Shown here: positions 50,710-58,886 of the stretch, piece after piece
How positions within the stretch are numbered: the stretch's first letter is position 1
How the letters are laid out: every line of letters begins with the position of its first letter
From: Streptomyces roseolus
Lineage (GTDB): Bacteria; Actinomycetota; Actinomycetes; Streptomycetales; Streptomycetaceae
Length of the DNA stretch: 64,000 bases
NCBI RefSeq assembly: GCF_014649855.1
Contig: NZ_BMTV01000025.1
Coordinates: 17,731 to 81,730 of the forward strand
Reading direction: 5' to 3'
Position numbers and translations under genes: made by a program
The notes under the pieces: model-generated
What the model was told of the DNA's origin: nothing
Seen by the model: only the letters and a program-made list of their open reading frames with translations
The model's database searches: none

Positions 50710-52047
50710 GTGTCCGCGTCCGCGTCCGCCACCGAGGCCAAGCCCTCGTCCCGGATACCCAAGATCCCCTTCTGGGCCCAGATCGTCGCCGGTCTCGTCC
50801 TCGGCGTCCTGCTCGGCTGGATCGCCCGGAGCCAGGACGTCGCCTGGCTGAAGGAGACCCTGATCCAGGTCGGCGGCATCTTCGTCCAGCTGCTGAAGCT
50901 GGCCGTCGCCCCGCTCGTGTTCTTCGCGATCCTCGTCTCGATCACCAACCTCCGGAAGGTCAACAACGCGGCCCGCCTCGCCGCCCAGACCCTCCTCTGG
51001 TTCATGATCACCTCGCTCGTCGCGGTCGCCATCGGCATCACGATCGGCCTGGTCACCAACCCCGGCGCCGGCACCGGCCTCACCCCCGCCGACGGCAAGG
51101 CCCCCGAGGGCCAGGGCAGCTGGATCGACTTCCTCACCGGCATCATCCCGACGGACGTCATCACGCCCTTCACCGAGCTGAACGTCCTCCAGATCGTCTT
51201 CATGGCCGCCGTCGCCGGCATCGCCGCCCTCAAGCTCGGCGAGAAGGCCCAGCCGATCCTCTCCCTCTCCGAGTCGATCCTGGAGCTGCTCCAGAAGGCC
51301 CTGTGGTGGGTCATCCGCCTCGCCCCGATCGGCACCGCCGGCCTCATCGGCAAGGCGATCGTCAACTACGGCTGGGACCTCCTCGGCAAGTACGCGACCT
51401 TCACCGCCGACGTCTACATCGGCTGCGCCCTGGTCCTCTTCGGCGTCTACCCGCTGCTCCTCGCGACCGTCGCCAAGGTGAACCCGGTCCAGTTCTTCAA
51501 GGGCGCCTGGCCCGCCATCCAGCTGGCCTTCGTCTCCCGCTCCTCGGTCGGCACCATGCCGGTCACCCAGCGCGTCACCGAGCGCCTCGGCGTCCCGAAG
51601 GAGTACGCCTCCTTCGCCGTCCCGTTCGGCGCCACCACCAAGATGGACGGCTGCGCCGCGATCTACCCGGCGCTCGCCGCGATCTTCATCGCGCAGATCT
51701 TCGACGTGCAGCTCGGCGTCAAGGAGTACCTGCTCATCGCCTTCGTCTCGGTGATCGGCTCCGCCGCCACCGCCGGCCTCACCGGCGCCACGGTCATGCT
51801 GACGCTGACCCTCTCCACCCTGGGCCTCCCGCTGGAGGGCGTCGGCCTGCTCATGGCGATCGACCCGATCCTCGACATGATCCGGACCGCCACCAACGTC
51901 GCCGGCCAGGCGCTCGTCCCGGTGATCGTCTCCGCCCGCGAGAAGATCCTCGACCTGACCGCGTACGAGAACGCCTCGGCGTCCCCGATCGACGGCCCCG
52001 AGGACGCCCGCGAGGCGGCCCCGGAGAAGGTCGCGGTCGCGGCCTGA
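50710..52047 (+). CDS. Dicarboxylate/amino acid:cation symporter (DAACS)
   Basis: The 445-residue transporter has about eight helices and the two re-entrant hairpins of the GltP/TcyP family: SRSSVGTMPVTQRVTERLGV with the serine-rich turn, then FAVPFGATTKMDGCAAIYPA, and the C-terminal MAIDPILDMIRTATNVAGQA. It takes up acidic amino acids, dicarboxylates or cystine with Na+/H+. GTG 50710 is selected because GGAG lies 7 bases upstream. The Cys-rich leader peptide upstream makes cystine or another sulfur-containing substrate an attractive guess. Confidence 0.9.
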   Translation: MSASASATEAKPSSRIPKIPFWAQIVAGLVLGVLLGWIARSQDVAWLKETLIQVGGIFVQLLKLAVAPLVFFAILVSITNLRKVNNAARLAAQTLLWFMITSLVAVAIGITIGLVTNPGAGTGLTPADGKAPEGQGSWIDFLTGIIPTDVITPFTELNVLQIVFMAAVAGIAALKLGEKAQPILSLSESILELLQKALWWVIRLAPIGTAGLIGKAIVNYGWDLLGKYATFTADVYIGCALVLFGVYPLLLATVAKVNPVQFFKGAWPAIQLAFVSRSSVGTMPVTQRVTERLGVPKEYASFAVPFGATTKMDGCAAIYPALAAIFIAQIFDVQLGVKEYLLIAFVSVIGSAATAGLTGATVMLTLTLSTLGLPLEGVGLLMAIDPILDMIRTATNVAGQALVPVIVSAREKILDLTAYENASASPIDGPEDAREAAPEKVAVAA

Positions 52048-52068
52048 CCCGTCTCTCCGGAAGTCTTC

Positions 52069-52099
52069 GTCACCCTCGTCCCGTCCGGGCGAGGGTGAC
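52069..52099 (+). terminator. Terminator of the symporter gene
   Basis: GTCACCCTCG (52069-52078) pairs with CGAGGGTGAC (52090-52099) around an 11-base loop, 21 bases after the symporter stop. It lies just upstream of the TnpB gene. Confidence 0.85.
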
Positions 52100-52207
52100 G
52101 GCTGCTACAGGCGTTCTCTCTGTTCTCGGCCGCCTCCAGCCGGTCATCCTGCTTCCCGTGACGCTTTCGGGGCGGGCGCGTCCTGCCGGGACCGGCGAGG
52201 CTGTGGA

Positions 52208-53701
52208 GTGAACAAATTCCGGCAGCGACCCGGGTTCGTGGTGCAGGCGTTCCGGTTCGCGCTGGACCCGAACGCCGGCCAGGAACAGGCGCTCCGCTCG
52301 CACTGCGGCGCAGCCCGTGCCGCGTACAACTGGGCCGTGGCGTGGGTGACCGCGTCATGGAGGCAGCGCGGGGCCGAGAAGACGTACGGCATCCCCGAGG
52401 GGGAGCTGACGCCATGGCGACCGTGGTCGCTGCCCTCCCTCCGGAAGGCGTTCAACGAGGCCAAGAAGACCGACCCGAGGTTCGCCGACTGGTGGGAGGA
52501 GAACTCCAAGGAGGCGTACGGCACCGGCCTGTCGAACGCCGCCGCCGCGTTCGACAACTACACCGGGTCGAAGAACGGCAAGCGGCGCGGCAGGAGAATG
52601 GGCGCACCCCGGTTCAAGGCGAAGCGGAAGGCCCGTCCGGCCTGTCGGTTCACCACCGGCACGATCCGCGTCGAGGACGGTCGGCATGTGACGCTGCCGA
52701 GGCTGGGCACGATCCGCACTCATGAGCCCACCGTCAACCTTCTCGCGCGCGTGCGGACCGGGACAGCGCGCGTCCTGTCCGCGACCGTGCGGCACGAGCG
52801 CGGGCGCTGGTTCGTCTCCTTCCAGGCCGAGGTGAAGCGGGAACTGGTCCGTGTCACCCGCCCCGAAGCCGCTGTAGGGGTGGACCTCGGGGTGAGGTTT
52901 CTGGCGGTGCTGGCCGACAGTGCGGGCGAGATCCGCACCGTGCCCAACCCCCGGCACTACGACCAGGCGCTGAAGCTGCTGCGCAGGGCCTCCCCCGCGG
53001 TGTCCCGCCGTCGGGGACCGGACCGCCGTACCGGCCGGAAGGCGTCCAGGCGGTGGGAGAGGGCCGACGCGGCCCGCAACAAGGTGCACCACCGCGTGGC
53101 GAACCTCCGGGCCGATGCCCTGCACAAGCTCACCAGCGCGCTGGCGGCCGAGTACGGCACCATCGTGATCGAAGACCTCAATGTCGCCGGAATGCTCCGC
53201 AACCGGCGCCTGGCCCGCCGGATCGCCGATGCCGGGTTCGGCGAGATCCGACGGCAGCTCACCTACAAGACCCGGCGACGGCACGGCACCCGCCTCATCA
53301 TGGCCGACCGTTGGTATCCGTCCTCCAAGACCTGTTCCGGCTGCGGCGCGGTGAAAGCCAAACTGCCGCTGCACATCCGGACCTATGAGTGCGACCTGTG
53401 CGGCCTGGTCATCGACCGGGACGACAACGCCGGACTCAATCTCGTCGCCCTCGCGGCGACTGGCACGAACGGTACCGGGGTGGCCGGAGACCGGGACACC
53501 CCAGCGGTGTCGAAGCCTCGTGGAGCCGACCAGAAGACCCGCATCACCCGCCCCGTCGCAAGACGGAGGCGGGGCGGGCAGGCGGCGCGATCCCTGCCGC
53601 GTGCGGGAAGGAAACGAGAGACCGTACCCGAACCGAAGCCCTCGCGCTCTGGTGACGAGACGGACCTTCCGGGCAGTGATGCCCGGAATGCCGAGACCTG
53701 A
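52208..53701 (+). CDS. tnpB: TnpB (RNA-guided endonuclease) of an IS200/IS605- or IS607-like element
   Basis: The 497-residue protein has the OrfB/TnpB layout. An N-terminal HTH_OrfB-like region (QEQALRSHCGAARAAYNWAV) precedes RuvC-like motifs with Asp226 in AVGVDLGVR, Glu322 in TIVIEDLNVAGM and the third Asp in VIDRDDNAGLNL (403-405). The zinc finger is Cys376/Cys379/Cys395/Cys398. All catalytic positions look intact. The last 85 residues are low-complexity Arg/Pro/Asp text, expected where the coding end overlaps the guide (omega) RNA. No tnpA accompanies it. A 9-bp hairpin at its very end fits an element right end. Confidence 0.92.
   Translation: MNKFRQRPGFVVQAFRFALDPNAGQEQALRSHCGAARAAYNWAVAWVTASWRQRGAEKTYGIPEGELTPWRPWSLPSLRKAFNEAKKTDPRFADWWEENSKEAYGTGLSNAAAAFDNYTGSKNGKRRGRRMGAPRFKAKRKARPACRFTTGTIRVEDGRHVTLPRLGTIRTHEPTVNLLARVRTGTARVLSATVRHERGRWFVSFQAEVKRELVRVTRPEAAVGVDLGVRFLAVLADSAGEIRTVPNPRHYDQALKLLRRASPAVSRRRGPDRRTGRKASRRWERADAARNKVHHRVANLRADALHKLTSALAAEYGTIVIEDLNVAGMLRNRRLARRIADAGFGEIRRQLTYKTRRRHGTRLIMADRWYPSSKTCSGCGAVKAKLPLHIRTYECDLCGLVIDRDDNAGLNLVALAATGTNGTGVAGDRDTPAVSKPRGADQKTRITRPVARRRRGGQAARSLPRAGRKRETVPEPKPSRSGDETDLPGSDARNAET
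53667..53688 (+). repeat. Right-end hairpin of the TnpB element / omega-RNA 3' stem
   Basis: TTCCGGGCA (53667-53675) pairs perfectly with TGCCCGGAA (53680-53688) around gtga. It overlaps the last codons of tnpB. IS605-type elements carry such a subterminal hairpin near the right end, and TnpB guide RNAs end just beyond it. The true element boundary and guide were not determined. Confidence 0.6.
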
Positions 53702-53772
53702 CGGTGGCCCCGGCAACAGCACGTAGGCTTCCCGGGCGGACGATCGATCGTGGAAGCGGGGCGGAGAGACGC

Positions 53773-54408
53773 GTGGCGGGGACCAAGAGGCTGCCTCGGG
53801 CCGTGCGCGAGCGGCAGATGATGGACGCCGCCGTGACGTGCTTCGCGCGGCAGGGGTACCAGGCGGCCTCGATGGACGAGATCGCCGAGCTGGCGGGCGT
53901 GTCCAAGCCGCTCGTCTACCTGTACCTGAACTCCAAGGAGGAGCTCTTCACCGCCTGCATCCGGCGGGAGGCCCAGGCCCTGCTCGCGGCCGTCGCCGAG
54001 GCCGTGGCCGACGGGTCCGCGCCGCCGGACGAGCGGCTGTGGGCGGGACTCCTCGCCTTCTTCGGGCACGCCGCCGACCACCCCGACGCGTGGGCCGTGC
54101 TCAGCCGGCACGCCCGCACCCAGGGCGAGCCCTTCGCGACCGAGGCGGCGCGGATGCGGGAGGAGATCGCCGACTTCGTCACCGGGCTCATCGGCGAGGC
54201 CGCGCGCGCCGCGCACGGACCGGTCGAGATCGGCGAGCGGGACGTGGCGGCGCTGGCGCAGGCGCTGGTGGGGTCCGCCGAGTCGCTGGCGACCTGGGCC
54301 AACGAGACGCCGGGGGCGACGGCCCGGGAGGCGGCGGCCACCCTGATGAACTTCGCCTGGTCCGGGCTCGGGAACCTCATGAAAAACGAGCGCTGGTCTC
54401 CCCGTTGA
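53773..54408 (+). CDS. TetR family transcriptional regulator
   Basis: The 211-residue regulator has the helix-turn-helix RQMMDAAVTCFARQGYQAAS then IAELAGVSKPLVYLYLNSKE, and a C-terminal ligand domain (LWAGLLAFFGHAADHPDAWA). GTG 53773 is chosen because GGAG lies about 7 bases upstream; a TAGGCT -10-like box lies further up, next to the tnpB end. It is followed by a perfect CCTTAC-N6-GTAAGG dyad and then the acyl-CoA ligase gene on the same strand, so it probably represses that gene in response to fatty acyl-CoA. Confidence 0.92.
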   Translation: MAGTKRLPRAVRERQMMDAAVTCFARQGYQAASMDEIAELAGVSKPLVYLYLNSKEELFTACIRREAQALLAAVAEAVADGSAPPDERLWAGLLAFFGHAADHPDAWAVLSRHARTQGEPFATEAARMREEIADFVTGLIGEAARAAHGPVEIGERDVAALAQALVGSAESLATWANETPGATAREAAATLMNFAWSGLGNLMKNERWSPR

Positions 54409-54409
54409 G

Positions 54410-54427
54410 CCTTACCGCACAGTAAGG
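54410..54427. promoter_or_regulatory. Palindromic TetR-type operator upstream of the acyl-CoA ligase
   Basis: CCTTAC (54410-54415) and GTAAGG (54422-54427) are perfect inverted half-sites separated by 6 bases. The dyad starts one base after the tetR stop and lies about 107 bases before the ligase start. Similar TTAC-N6-GTAA palindromes are bound by TetR-type fatty-acid regulators. Confidence 0.75.
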
Positions 54428-54534
54428 TTACCGGCTAGTCACGCCTCGGGTCCCCGGACCCGGCCCCCGCACGGCCCGCACTTCTGCTCCACGACGTACG
54501 ACCTTCGTCCATCGCGCAGACCGAGGAGCCGCCC

Positions 54535-56394
54535 GTGTCGACCGAGCTCGCCTTCCTCCGCGTCGACGGACGGGTGCGGGAGGTCTCCGCGCCCGCGCTC
54601 GTGCCCCGCGTCGAGCGCGGTTCGCTCGCCGACCTTCCGTACGACAACGCCCGGCAGGAACCCGACGCCGTCGTCTTCTCCCGGAAGGACGAGGACGGGA
54701 ACTGGCGGGACGTCACCGCCGGCCGCTTCGCCGCCGACGTGCACTCCGTCGCCAAGGGGCTCATCGCCCACGGGCTGCGCCCCGGCGACCGGCTCGCGCT
54801 GATGGCCCGCACCACCTACGAGTGGACGCTCGTCGACTTCGCCGCCTGGGCCGCCGGGCTCGTCACCGTCCCCCTCTACCCGACCTCCTCCGCCTTCCAG
54901 GCGCGCTGGATCCTCCAGGACTCCGGCGCCGTCGCCTGCGTCGCCGAGGACGCCGGACAGGCGCGGCTCGTCTCCGCCGAGCGCCGCCAACTGCCCGGCC
55001 TCCGCCACCTCTGGGTCCTCGACGCGGGCGCCGTCGAACAGCTGCGGCGGGCCGGGGCGCGGGTCCCGGACGAGACGGTGACGGCCCGGCGCGGGCTCCT
55101 CACCCCGGACGCCCTCGCCACCCTCGTCTACACCTCCGGCACCACCGGCCGTCCCAAGGGCTGCGCCCTCACCCACGCCAACTTCTTCGCCGAGGTCGAC
55201 AACGCGGTCAGGCTCCTCCACCCGGTCTTCGCCCCCGAGGGCGGCGAACCGCCGTCCACCCTGCTCTTCCTGCCGCTCTCGCACGTCTTCGGGCGGATGG
55301 TGGCGGTGGGCTGCGTCCGGGCACGGGTACGCGTCGGGCACGCGCCGTCCGTGGAGGGCGACGGCCTCCTCGCCGACCTGACCGGCTTCCGGCCGACGTT
55401 CCTCCTCGCGATCCCGTACGTGATGGAGAAGGTCTACGACCGGGCCCGGGCCACCGCAGAACGCTCCGGGAGGGGCGCCGCCTTCGACCGGGCCGCGCGG
55501 GCCGCCCGCCGCTTCGGGCGGACCGAGACGCCCTCGCTGTCGGTGCGGGCGGCGCGCGCCCTGTACGACCCGCTGGTCTACCGCCGGATCCGGGCGGCGC
55601 TCGGCGGACGCGTCCGGTACGTGATCTGCGGCGGCTCGCCGCTGGGCGTCCGGCTCACGGAGTTCTTCCGGGGCGCGGGCGTCGAGGTCTTCGAGGGGTA
55701 CGGCCTGACGGAGACGACGGCCGCGTCCACCGTCACCCCGCCGCTCGCGCCCCGCACCGGCACCGTCGGGCTGCCGCTGCCCGGCACGGGGGTGCGGATC
55801 GCCGACGACGGGGAGGTGTGGTTGCGCGGCCCCCACGTCTTCGCCGGGTACTGGGACGCGCAGCGCGGCACCGCCGTCCCCCACACCGACGGGGGCTGGT
55901 TCCCGACCGGCGACCTCGGTGCGCTGGACGAGGACGGCTACCTCACCATCACCGGCCGCAAGAAGGACCTCCTCATCACCTCCGCGGGCAAGAACGTCGC
56001 CCCGGCCCCGCTGGAGGACTGGCTGCGCGCCCACCCGCTGGTCGCCCAGTGCATGGTCGTCGGCGACGACCGTCCGTACGTCTCCGCGCTGATCACCCTC
56101 GACCACGAGGGGCTCGCCCACTGGCGGCGGATGCGGCAGAAGGACCACCTGGCGCTGTGGGAGCTGACGCGGGACCCCGAGCTGCTGGCGGTGGTGCAGA
56201 AGGCGGTGGACGACGCCAACCGGCTCGTCTCCCGGGCCGAGTCCATCCGCGCCTTCCGCCTCCTGACCACCGAGTTCTCCGAGGCCTCGGGCCACCTCAC
56301 CCCCTCGCTGAAGCTCCGGCGGCGGGCGGTGCTTCGGGACTTCGCGCGGGAAGTCGAGGAGATGTACGGGCCCGGGGGCGGGGAGTACGCGTAG
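54535..56394 (+). CDS. Long-chain fatty acyl-CoA synthetase (AMP-binding)
   Basis: The 619-residue enzyme activates fatty acids to acyl-CoA via acyl-AMP. It has the P-loop LVYTSGTTGRPKGCALTH, the A5 motif EGYGLTETTAAS, the hinge TGDLGALDEDGYLTITGRKK and the C-terminal KNVAPAPLEDWL. Length and the FACL motif match long-chain ligases (FadD15 type). GTG 54535 follows GAGGAG by 6 bases. It is downstream of a TetR gene and a palindromic operator, pointing to regulation by fatty-acid status. Confidence 0.94.
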   Translation: MSTELAFLRVDGRVREVSAPALVPRVERGSLADLPYDNARQEPDAVVFSRKDEDGNWRDVTAGRFAADVHSVAKGLIAHGLRPGDRLALMARTTYEWTLVDFAAWAAGLVTVPLYPTSSAFQARWILQDSGAVACVAEDAGQARLVSAERRQLPGLRHLWVLDAGAVEQLRRAGARVPDETVTARRGLLTPDALATLVYTSGTTGRPKGCALTHANFFAEVDNAVRLLHPVFAPEGGEPPSTLLFLPLSHVFGRMVAVGCVRARVRVGHAPSVEGDGLLADLTGFRPTFLLAIPYVMEKVYDRARATAERSGRGAAFDRAARAARRFGRTETPSLSVRAARALYDPLVYRRIRAALGGRVRYVICGGSPLGVRLTEFFRGAGVEVFEGYGLTETTAASTVTPPLAPRTGTVGLPLPGTGVRIADDGEVWLRGPHVFAGYWDAQRGTAVPHTDGGWFPTGDLGALDEDGYLTITGRKKDLLITSAGKNVAPAPLEDWLRAHPLVAQCMVVGDDRPYVSALITLDHEGLAHWRRMRQKDHLALWELTRDPELLAVVQKAVDDANRLVSRAESIRAFRLLTTEFSEASGHLTPSLKLRRRAVLRDFAREVEEMYGPGGGEYA

Positions 56395-56426
56395 GGGCGC
56401 CCCGCCGGGGGCGCCCGGGATCGCGC

Positions 56427-56675
56427 TCACACCGTGAGGGGCACCTCGTGGATCTCGTCGGCCGCGTGGCCGGTCCGCTCGTGGATCCGCTGCACGGCGT
56501 CGGCGGACGGGCCCGTCGACAGGCAGTAGACGGTGCCGGACTCGGGGTCCGCCCACGCCTGCTGGAAGTGGACCCCTTCCTCCTTCTCGATGGCGAGGTC
56601 GGCGCGGTGGGCTTCGAGGAGCTGGTCCGCCGTGATCCCGACCATGCCGCGGTGCACGTCCATGTAGGTCGCCAT
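56427..56675 (-). CDS. DUF4242 (SCO4226-type nickel-binding) protein
   Basis: The 82-residue protein begins MATYMDVHRGMVGITADQLL and contains HFQQAWADPESGTVYCLSTG and a C-terminus HEVPLTV. This is the DUF4242 family; the Streptomyces member SCO4226 has been described as a nickel-binding ferredoxin-like protein. Candidate ligands seen here are His9, His25-region residues and Cys in YCLST. GGAGG precedes ATG 56675. It is convergent with the acyl-CoA ligase gene. Confidence 0.88.
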   Translation of the reverse strand: MATYMDVHRGMVGITADQLLEAHRADLAIEKEEGVHFQQAWADPESGTVYCLSTGPSADAVQRIHERTGHAADEIHEVPLTV

Positions 56676-56706
56676 GGTTCTCACACCTCCTCTCCATGGT
56701 GCGCCC

Positions 56707-57369
56707 TCAGGGCCAGAGCAGCTCCTTGGCCCAGCCGGAGGGGGCGTCGGGGGTCCGGCGGTAGCGGAGGCGGAGGTGGCGGCGGCGGGCGTCGCCCTGG
56801 AAGAACTCGACCTCGGCCGGTTCGACGACGTACAGGGTCCAGGTGGGGGCGTCGGCGTCCGGCTCGGCCTCCGCGCGCGCCCACGCGGCGGCGCTCGCCT
56901 CCGCGAGGGTCTCGAGGGAGTCGAGGAGTTCGCTCTGGCGGCCGGTGAGCGCGGCGGCGAGGGCGCCGGTGGTGCGGGCGTGCAGGTCCGCGTACGCCTC
57001 CTCGCGGCTCGCGGTGGCGACGCGGCCCCTGACCCGGACCTGGCGGCCCCGGACCGGCCAGTAGAAGCCCAGCGCGGCCTCCGGGTTGGCGGCCAGCTGC
57101 CGGCCCTTCGCGCTGGTGGCGTGCGAGGCGAAGTGCCAGCCGCGGTCGTCGGCGTCGTGCAGCATCACGGTGCGGACGTCGGGGCGGGCGTCCGGGCCGG
57201 CCGTGGCGAGGGAGAGCGTGTGCGGTTCGCTCTGGCCGGCGGCGACGGCGTCGAGGAACCAGGAGTGGAAGAGGGGGAGGGGGTCGGCGGGGGCGGCGGC
57301 CGGGTCGAAGGCGGGCAGCTCGGTATCCCAGACGCGCAGCGAGCGCAGGGCGTGGTGGAAGTCGCTCAT
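56707..57369 (-). CDS. Pyridoxamine 5'-phosphate oxidase family protein
   Basis: The 220-residue flavoprotein-fold product has PDVRTVMLHDADDRGWHFAS, HATSAKGRQLAANPEAALGF and RQVRVRGRVATASREEAYAD. A C-terminal PNPOx dimerisation-type segment, RRHLRLRYRRTPDAPSGWAK, follows. It resembles PdxH but is a broader PNPOx/phenazine-type member, so pyridoxal phosphate synthesis is not certain. TAGGCT ends 6 bases before ATG 57369 and there is no ribosome site, suggesting a leaderless mRNA. Confidence 0.87.
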   Translation of the reverse strand: MSDFHHALRSLRVWDTELPAFDPAAAPADPLPLFHSWFLDAVAAGQSEPHTLSLATAGPDARPDVRTVMLHDADDRGWHFASHATSAKGRQLAANPEAALGFYWPVRGRQVRVRGRVATASREEAYADLHARTTGALAAALTGRQSELLDSLETLAEASAAAWARAEAEPDADAPTWTLYVVEPAEVEFFQGDARRRHLRLRYRRTPDAPSGWAKELLWP

Positions 57370-57389
57370 GGGGAGAGCCTAGGAGGGGG

Positions 57390-57741
57390 TGCTCACGCGC
57401 GGTGGAGCCGTACACGAGGAGGACCGCCTCGGCGCGCCCCGCGGCGATCGCGTCGGCCGCGTGGGTGGCCATGACCTTTCAGGTGGCGCCGCCGACCGTG
57501 GTGGAGTCCATCCGGGTGGGGCGCAGGCCGAGGTATTCGGCGACCTCCACGGGGGCGAGCGCGCCGAGTCCGGCGGAGGCGAGGCCGTCGACGAGGGAGC
57601 GGTCGAGTCCGCTGTCGGCGAGGGCGCGCCGGGCGGCCTGGGCGTGGAGCGCGTGGGGGGTGGCCCCGTCGACCCGGCCGCAGTCGGAGAGCGCGACGCC
57701 GGCGACGGCGACCCGGCGCCGGCCGGGACGGGCGAGACGAT
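57390..57741 (-). pseudogene. Thiolase N-terminal fragment with premature stop
   Basis: Reading the minus strand from about 57741, the text VAVAGVALSDCGRVDGATPH, HAQAARRALADSGLDRSLVD, LASAGLGALAPVEVAEYLGL and PTWMDSTTVGGAT matches the N-terminus of lipid-transfer-type thiolases. The next expected Trp-Glu is TGA-AAG, a stop, followed in frame by KVMATHAADAIAAGRAEAVL and VYGSTAR. The alignment then ends at about 57390, abutting the PNPOx promoter. About 115 of roughly 385 residues remain and the active-site Cys region is lost, so this is a decayed remnant. Confidence 0.8.
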
Positions 57742-57880
57742 CCCCGTGCGGGCCGAGCGGCTGACGGGGGAGGATCGGGCGGCGGCCTGGAAGGCGGCCC
57801 TCGCCCTCTGGCCGCCGTACGCCTCCTACCAGGCCCGGGTCGAGCGCGAGATCCGGCTCTTCCGGCTCACCCGCGGGTGA
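57742..57880 (+). pseudogene. C-terminal fragment of a deazaflavin-dependent nitroreductase family gene
   Basis: The plus-strand text GETIPVRAERLTGEDRAAAW then KAALALWPPYASYQARVERE ending IRLFRLTRG matches the C-terminal 45-50 residues of the DUF385/Ddn-type F420-dependent nitroreductase family. There is no start, and the upstream in-frame text is antisense to the thiolase fragment. It is a 3' remnant joined head-on to the thiolase remnant near 57735-57742, which implies a deletion that removed most of two genes. Confidence 0.65.
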
Positions 57881-57896
57881 CCGGGTCCGGACACGA

Positions 57897-57951
57897 CGAC
57901 GCCGACGGCGGTCCCGCCCCGCGCGGGGGACGGTGACCGGCGTCGGCGTCG
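57897..57951. terminator. Two-tier hairpin downstream of the TetR gene
   Basis: CGACGCCGAC (57897-57906) pairs with GTCGGCGTCG (57942-57951), and an inner GTCC-CCCC/GGGG-GAC hairpin fills the loop. It lies 44 bases beyond the TetR gene stop on its strand and 17 bases after the nitroreductase fragment. Confidence 0.65.
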
Positions 57952-57994
57952 ACGACAGGACGGTGAAGGAACGGGCTCCGGTACGGTTCCGGGC

Positions 57995-58642
57995 CTATCT
58001 GACCGGCTTCTTGCCGGTGATGCCCAGATGTACCAACAGCGCGAGGTTCGGCTTGAGTTCGGCCTGCTTCACGCCCCAGGTGGTGAAGCCCTTCTGGTGG
58101 CCGGCGACCGAGGCCAGCATCGCCACCAGCGAGCCGGCCATCGCGGCCGCGCTGACCTCCTTGTCGACCTTGCCCTTGGTCTGGAGCTCCTTCACCGCGT
58201 CCGTCAGGGAGTTGGTGACCGAGTTCAGGATCTTCATGCGGATCTTGTAGAACCGCTTGTCGCCCTCCGCGGCGCCGAGGTCCACGACCCGCAGGATCGC
58301 GTCGTGCTTCCGCCAGAAGTCGAGGAAGCCGTCGACGAGTTCCTCGGAGGTCTGCCAGGCGGCCTTGCCGACCCAGGAGCGGCCGGATACCAGCTCGGTC
58401 AATCCGGCGCCCTCCTTCGCCATTTCCTCCGCGATCTCCAGGACGGCGCCTTCGACGTCCGGGAAGTACTGATAGAACGTCGCGGGTGAAGTACCCGCCT
58501 TCCGGGCCACGTCGATGACCTTGACGTCCCGGTACGGCGAGGAGCTGAGCATCTCACCGAGGCAGTCGAGCAGCTTCTGCCGCGTCGCCTGGCCGCGTCG
58601 TCCGGCCACGCGGCCGTCGACGGTGCGTACTTGTCCTGTCAT
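57995..58642 (-). CDS. TetR family transcriptional regulator
   Basis: The 215-residue regulator has the helix-turn-helix GQATRQKLLDCLGEMLSSSP then DVKVIDVARKAGTSPATFYQ YF-type text, and an all-helical ligand domain (LVDGFLDFWRKHDAILRVVD, EVSAAAMAGSLVAMLASVAG). Relatives control lipid or steroid degradation genes, which fits the thiolase remnant beside it, but the original target may be lost. TAAGCT ends 6 bases before ATG 58642 with no ribosome site, suggesting a leaderless mRNA. Confidence 0.9.
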   Translation of the reverse strand: MTGQVRTVDGRVAGRRGQATRQKLLDCLGEMLSSSPYRDVKVIDVARKAGTSPATFYQYFPDVEGAVLEIAEEMAKEGAGLTELVSGRSWVGKAAWQTSEELVDGFLDFWRKHDAILRVVDLGAAEGDKRFYKIRMKILNSVTNSLTDAVKELQTKGKVDKEVSAAAMAGSLVAMLASVAGHQKGFTTWGVKQAELKPNLALLVHLGITGKKPVR

Positions 58643-58886
58643 GCCGTCAGCTTACCGAGGGGGGGTCAGCGCGCGATTCGGCCGACTGCAAATGGGGTGC
58701 ACACCGTTCTCCGAGGTCGGCGGGGGTCTCCCCGGCGCGTCGCGCGACGGGATCGCGCCAGGGCCCGCCGCCGTCCCCCCCGCCGGCCCCCCGGACGCAC
58801 GGCCCGGGGACGGCCCCCGCGAAGGCCCCGCCCCGGACGGCGCACACCGGAGCGCGGCCCCGCCACCGCCGCCCTAGCGTGGGGCC

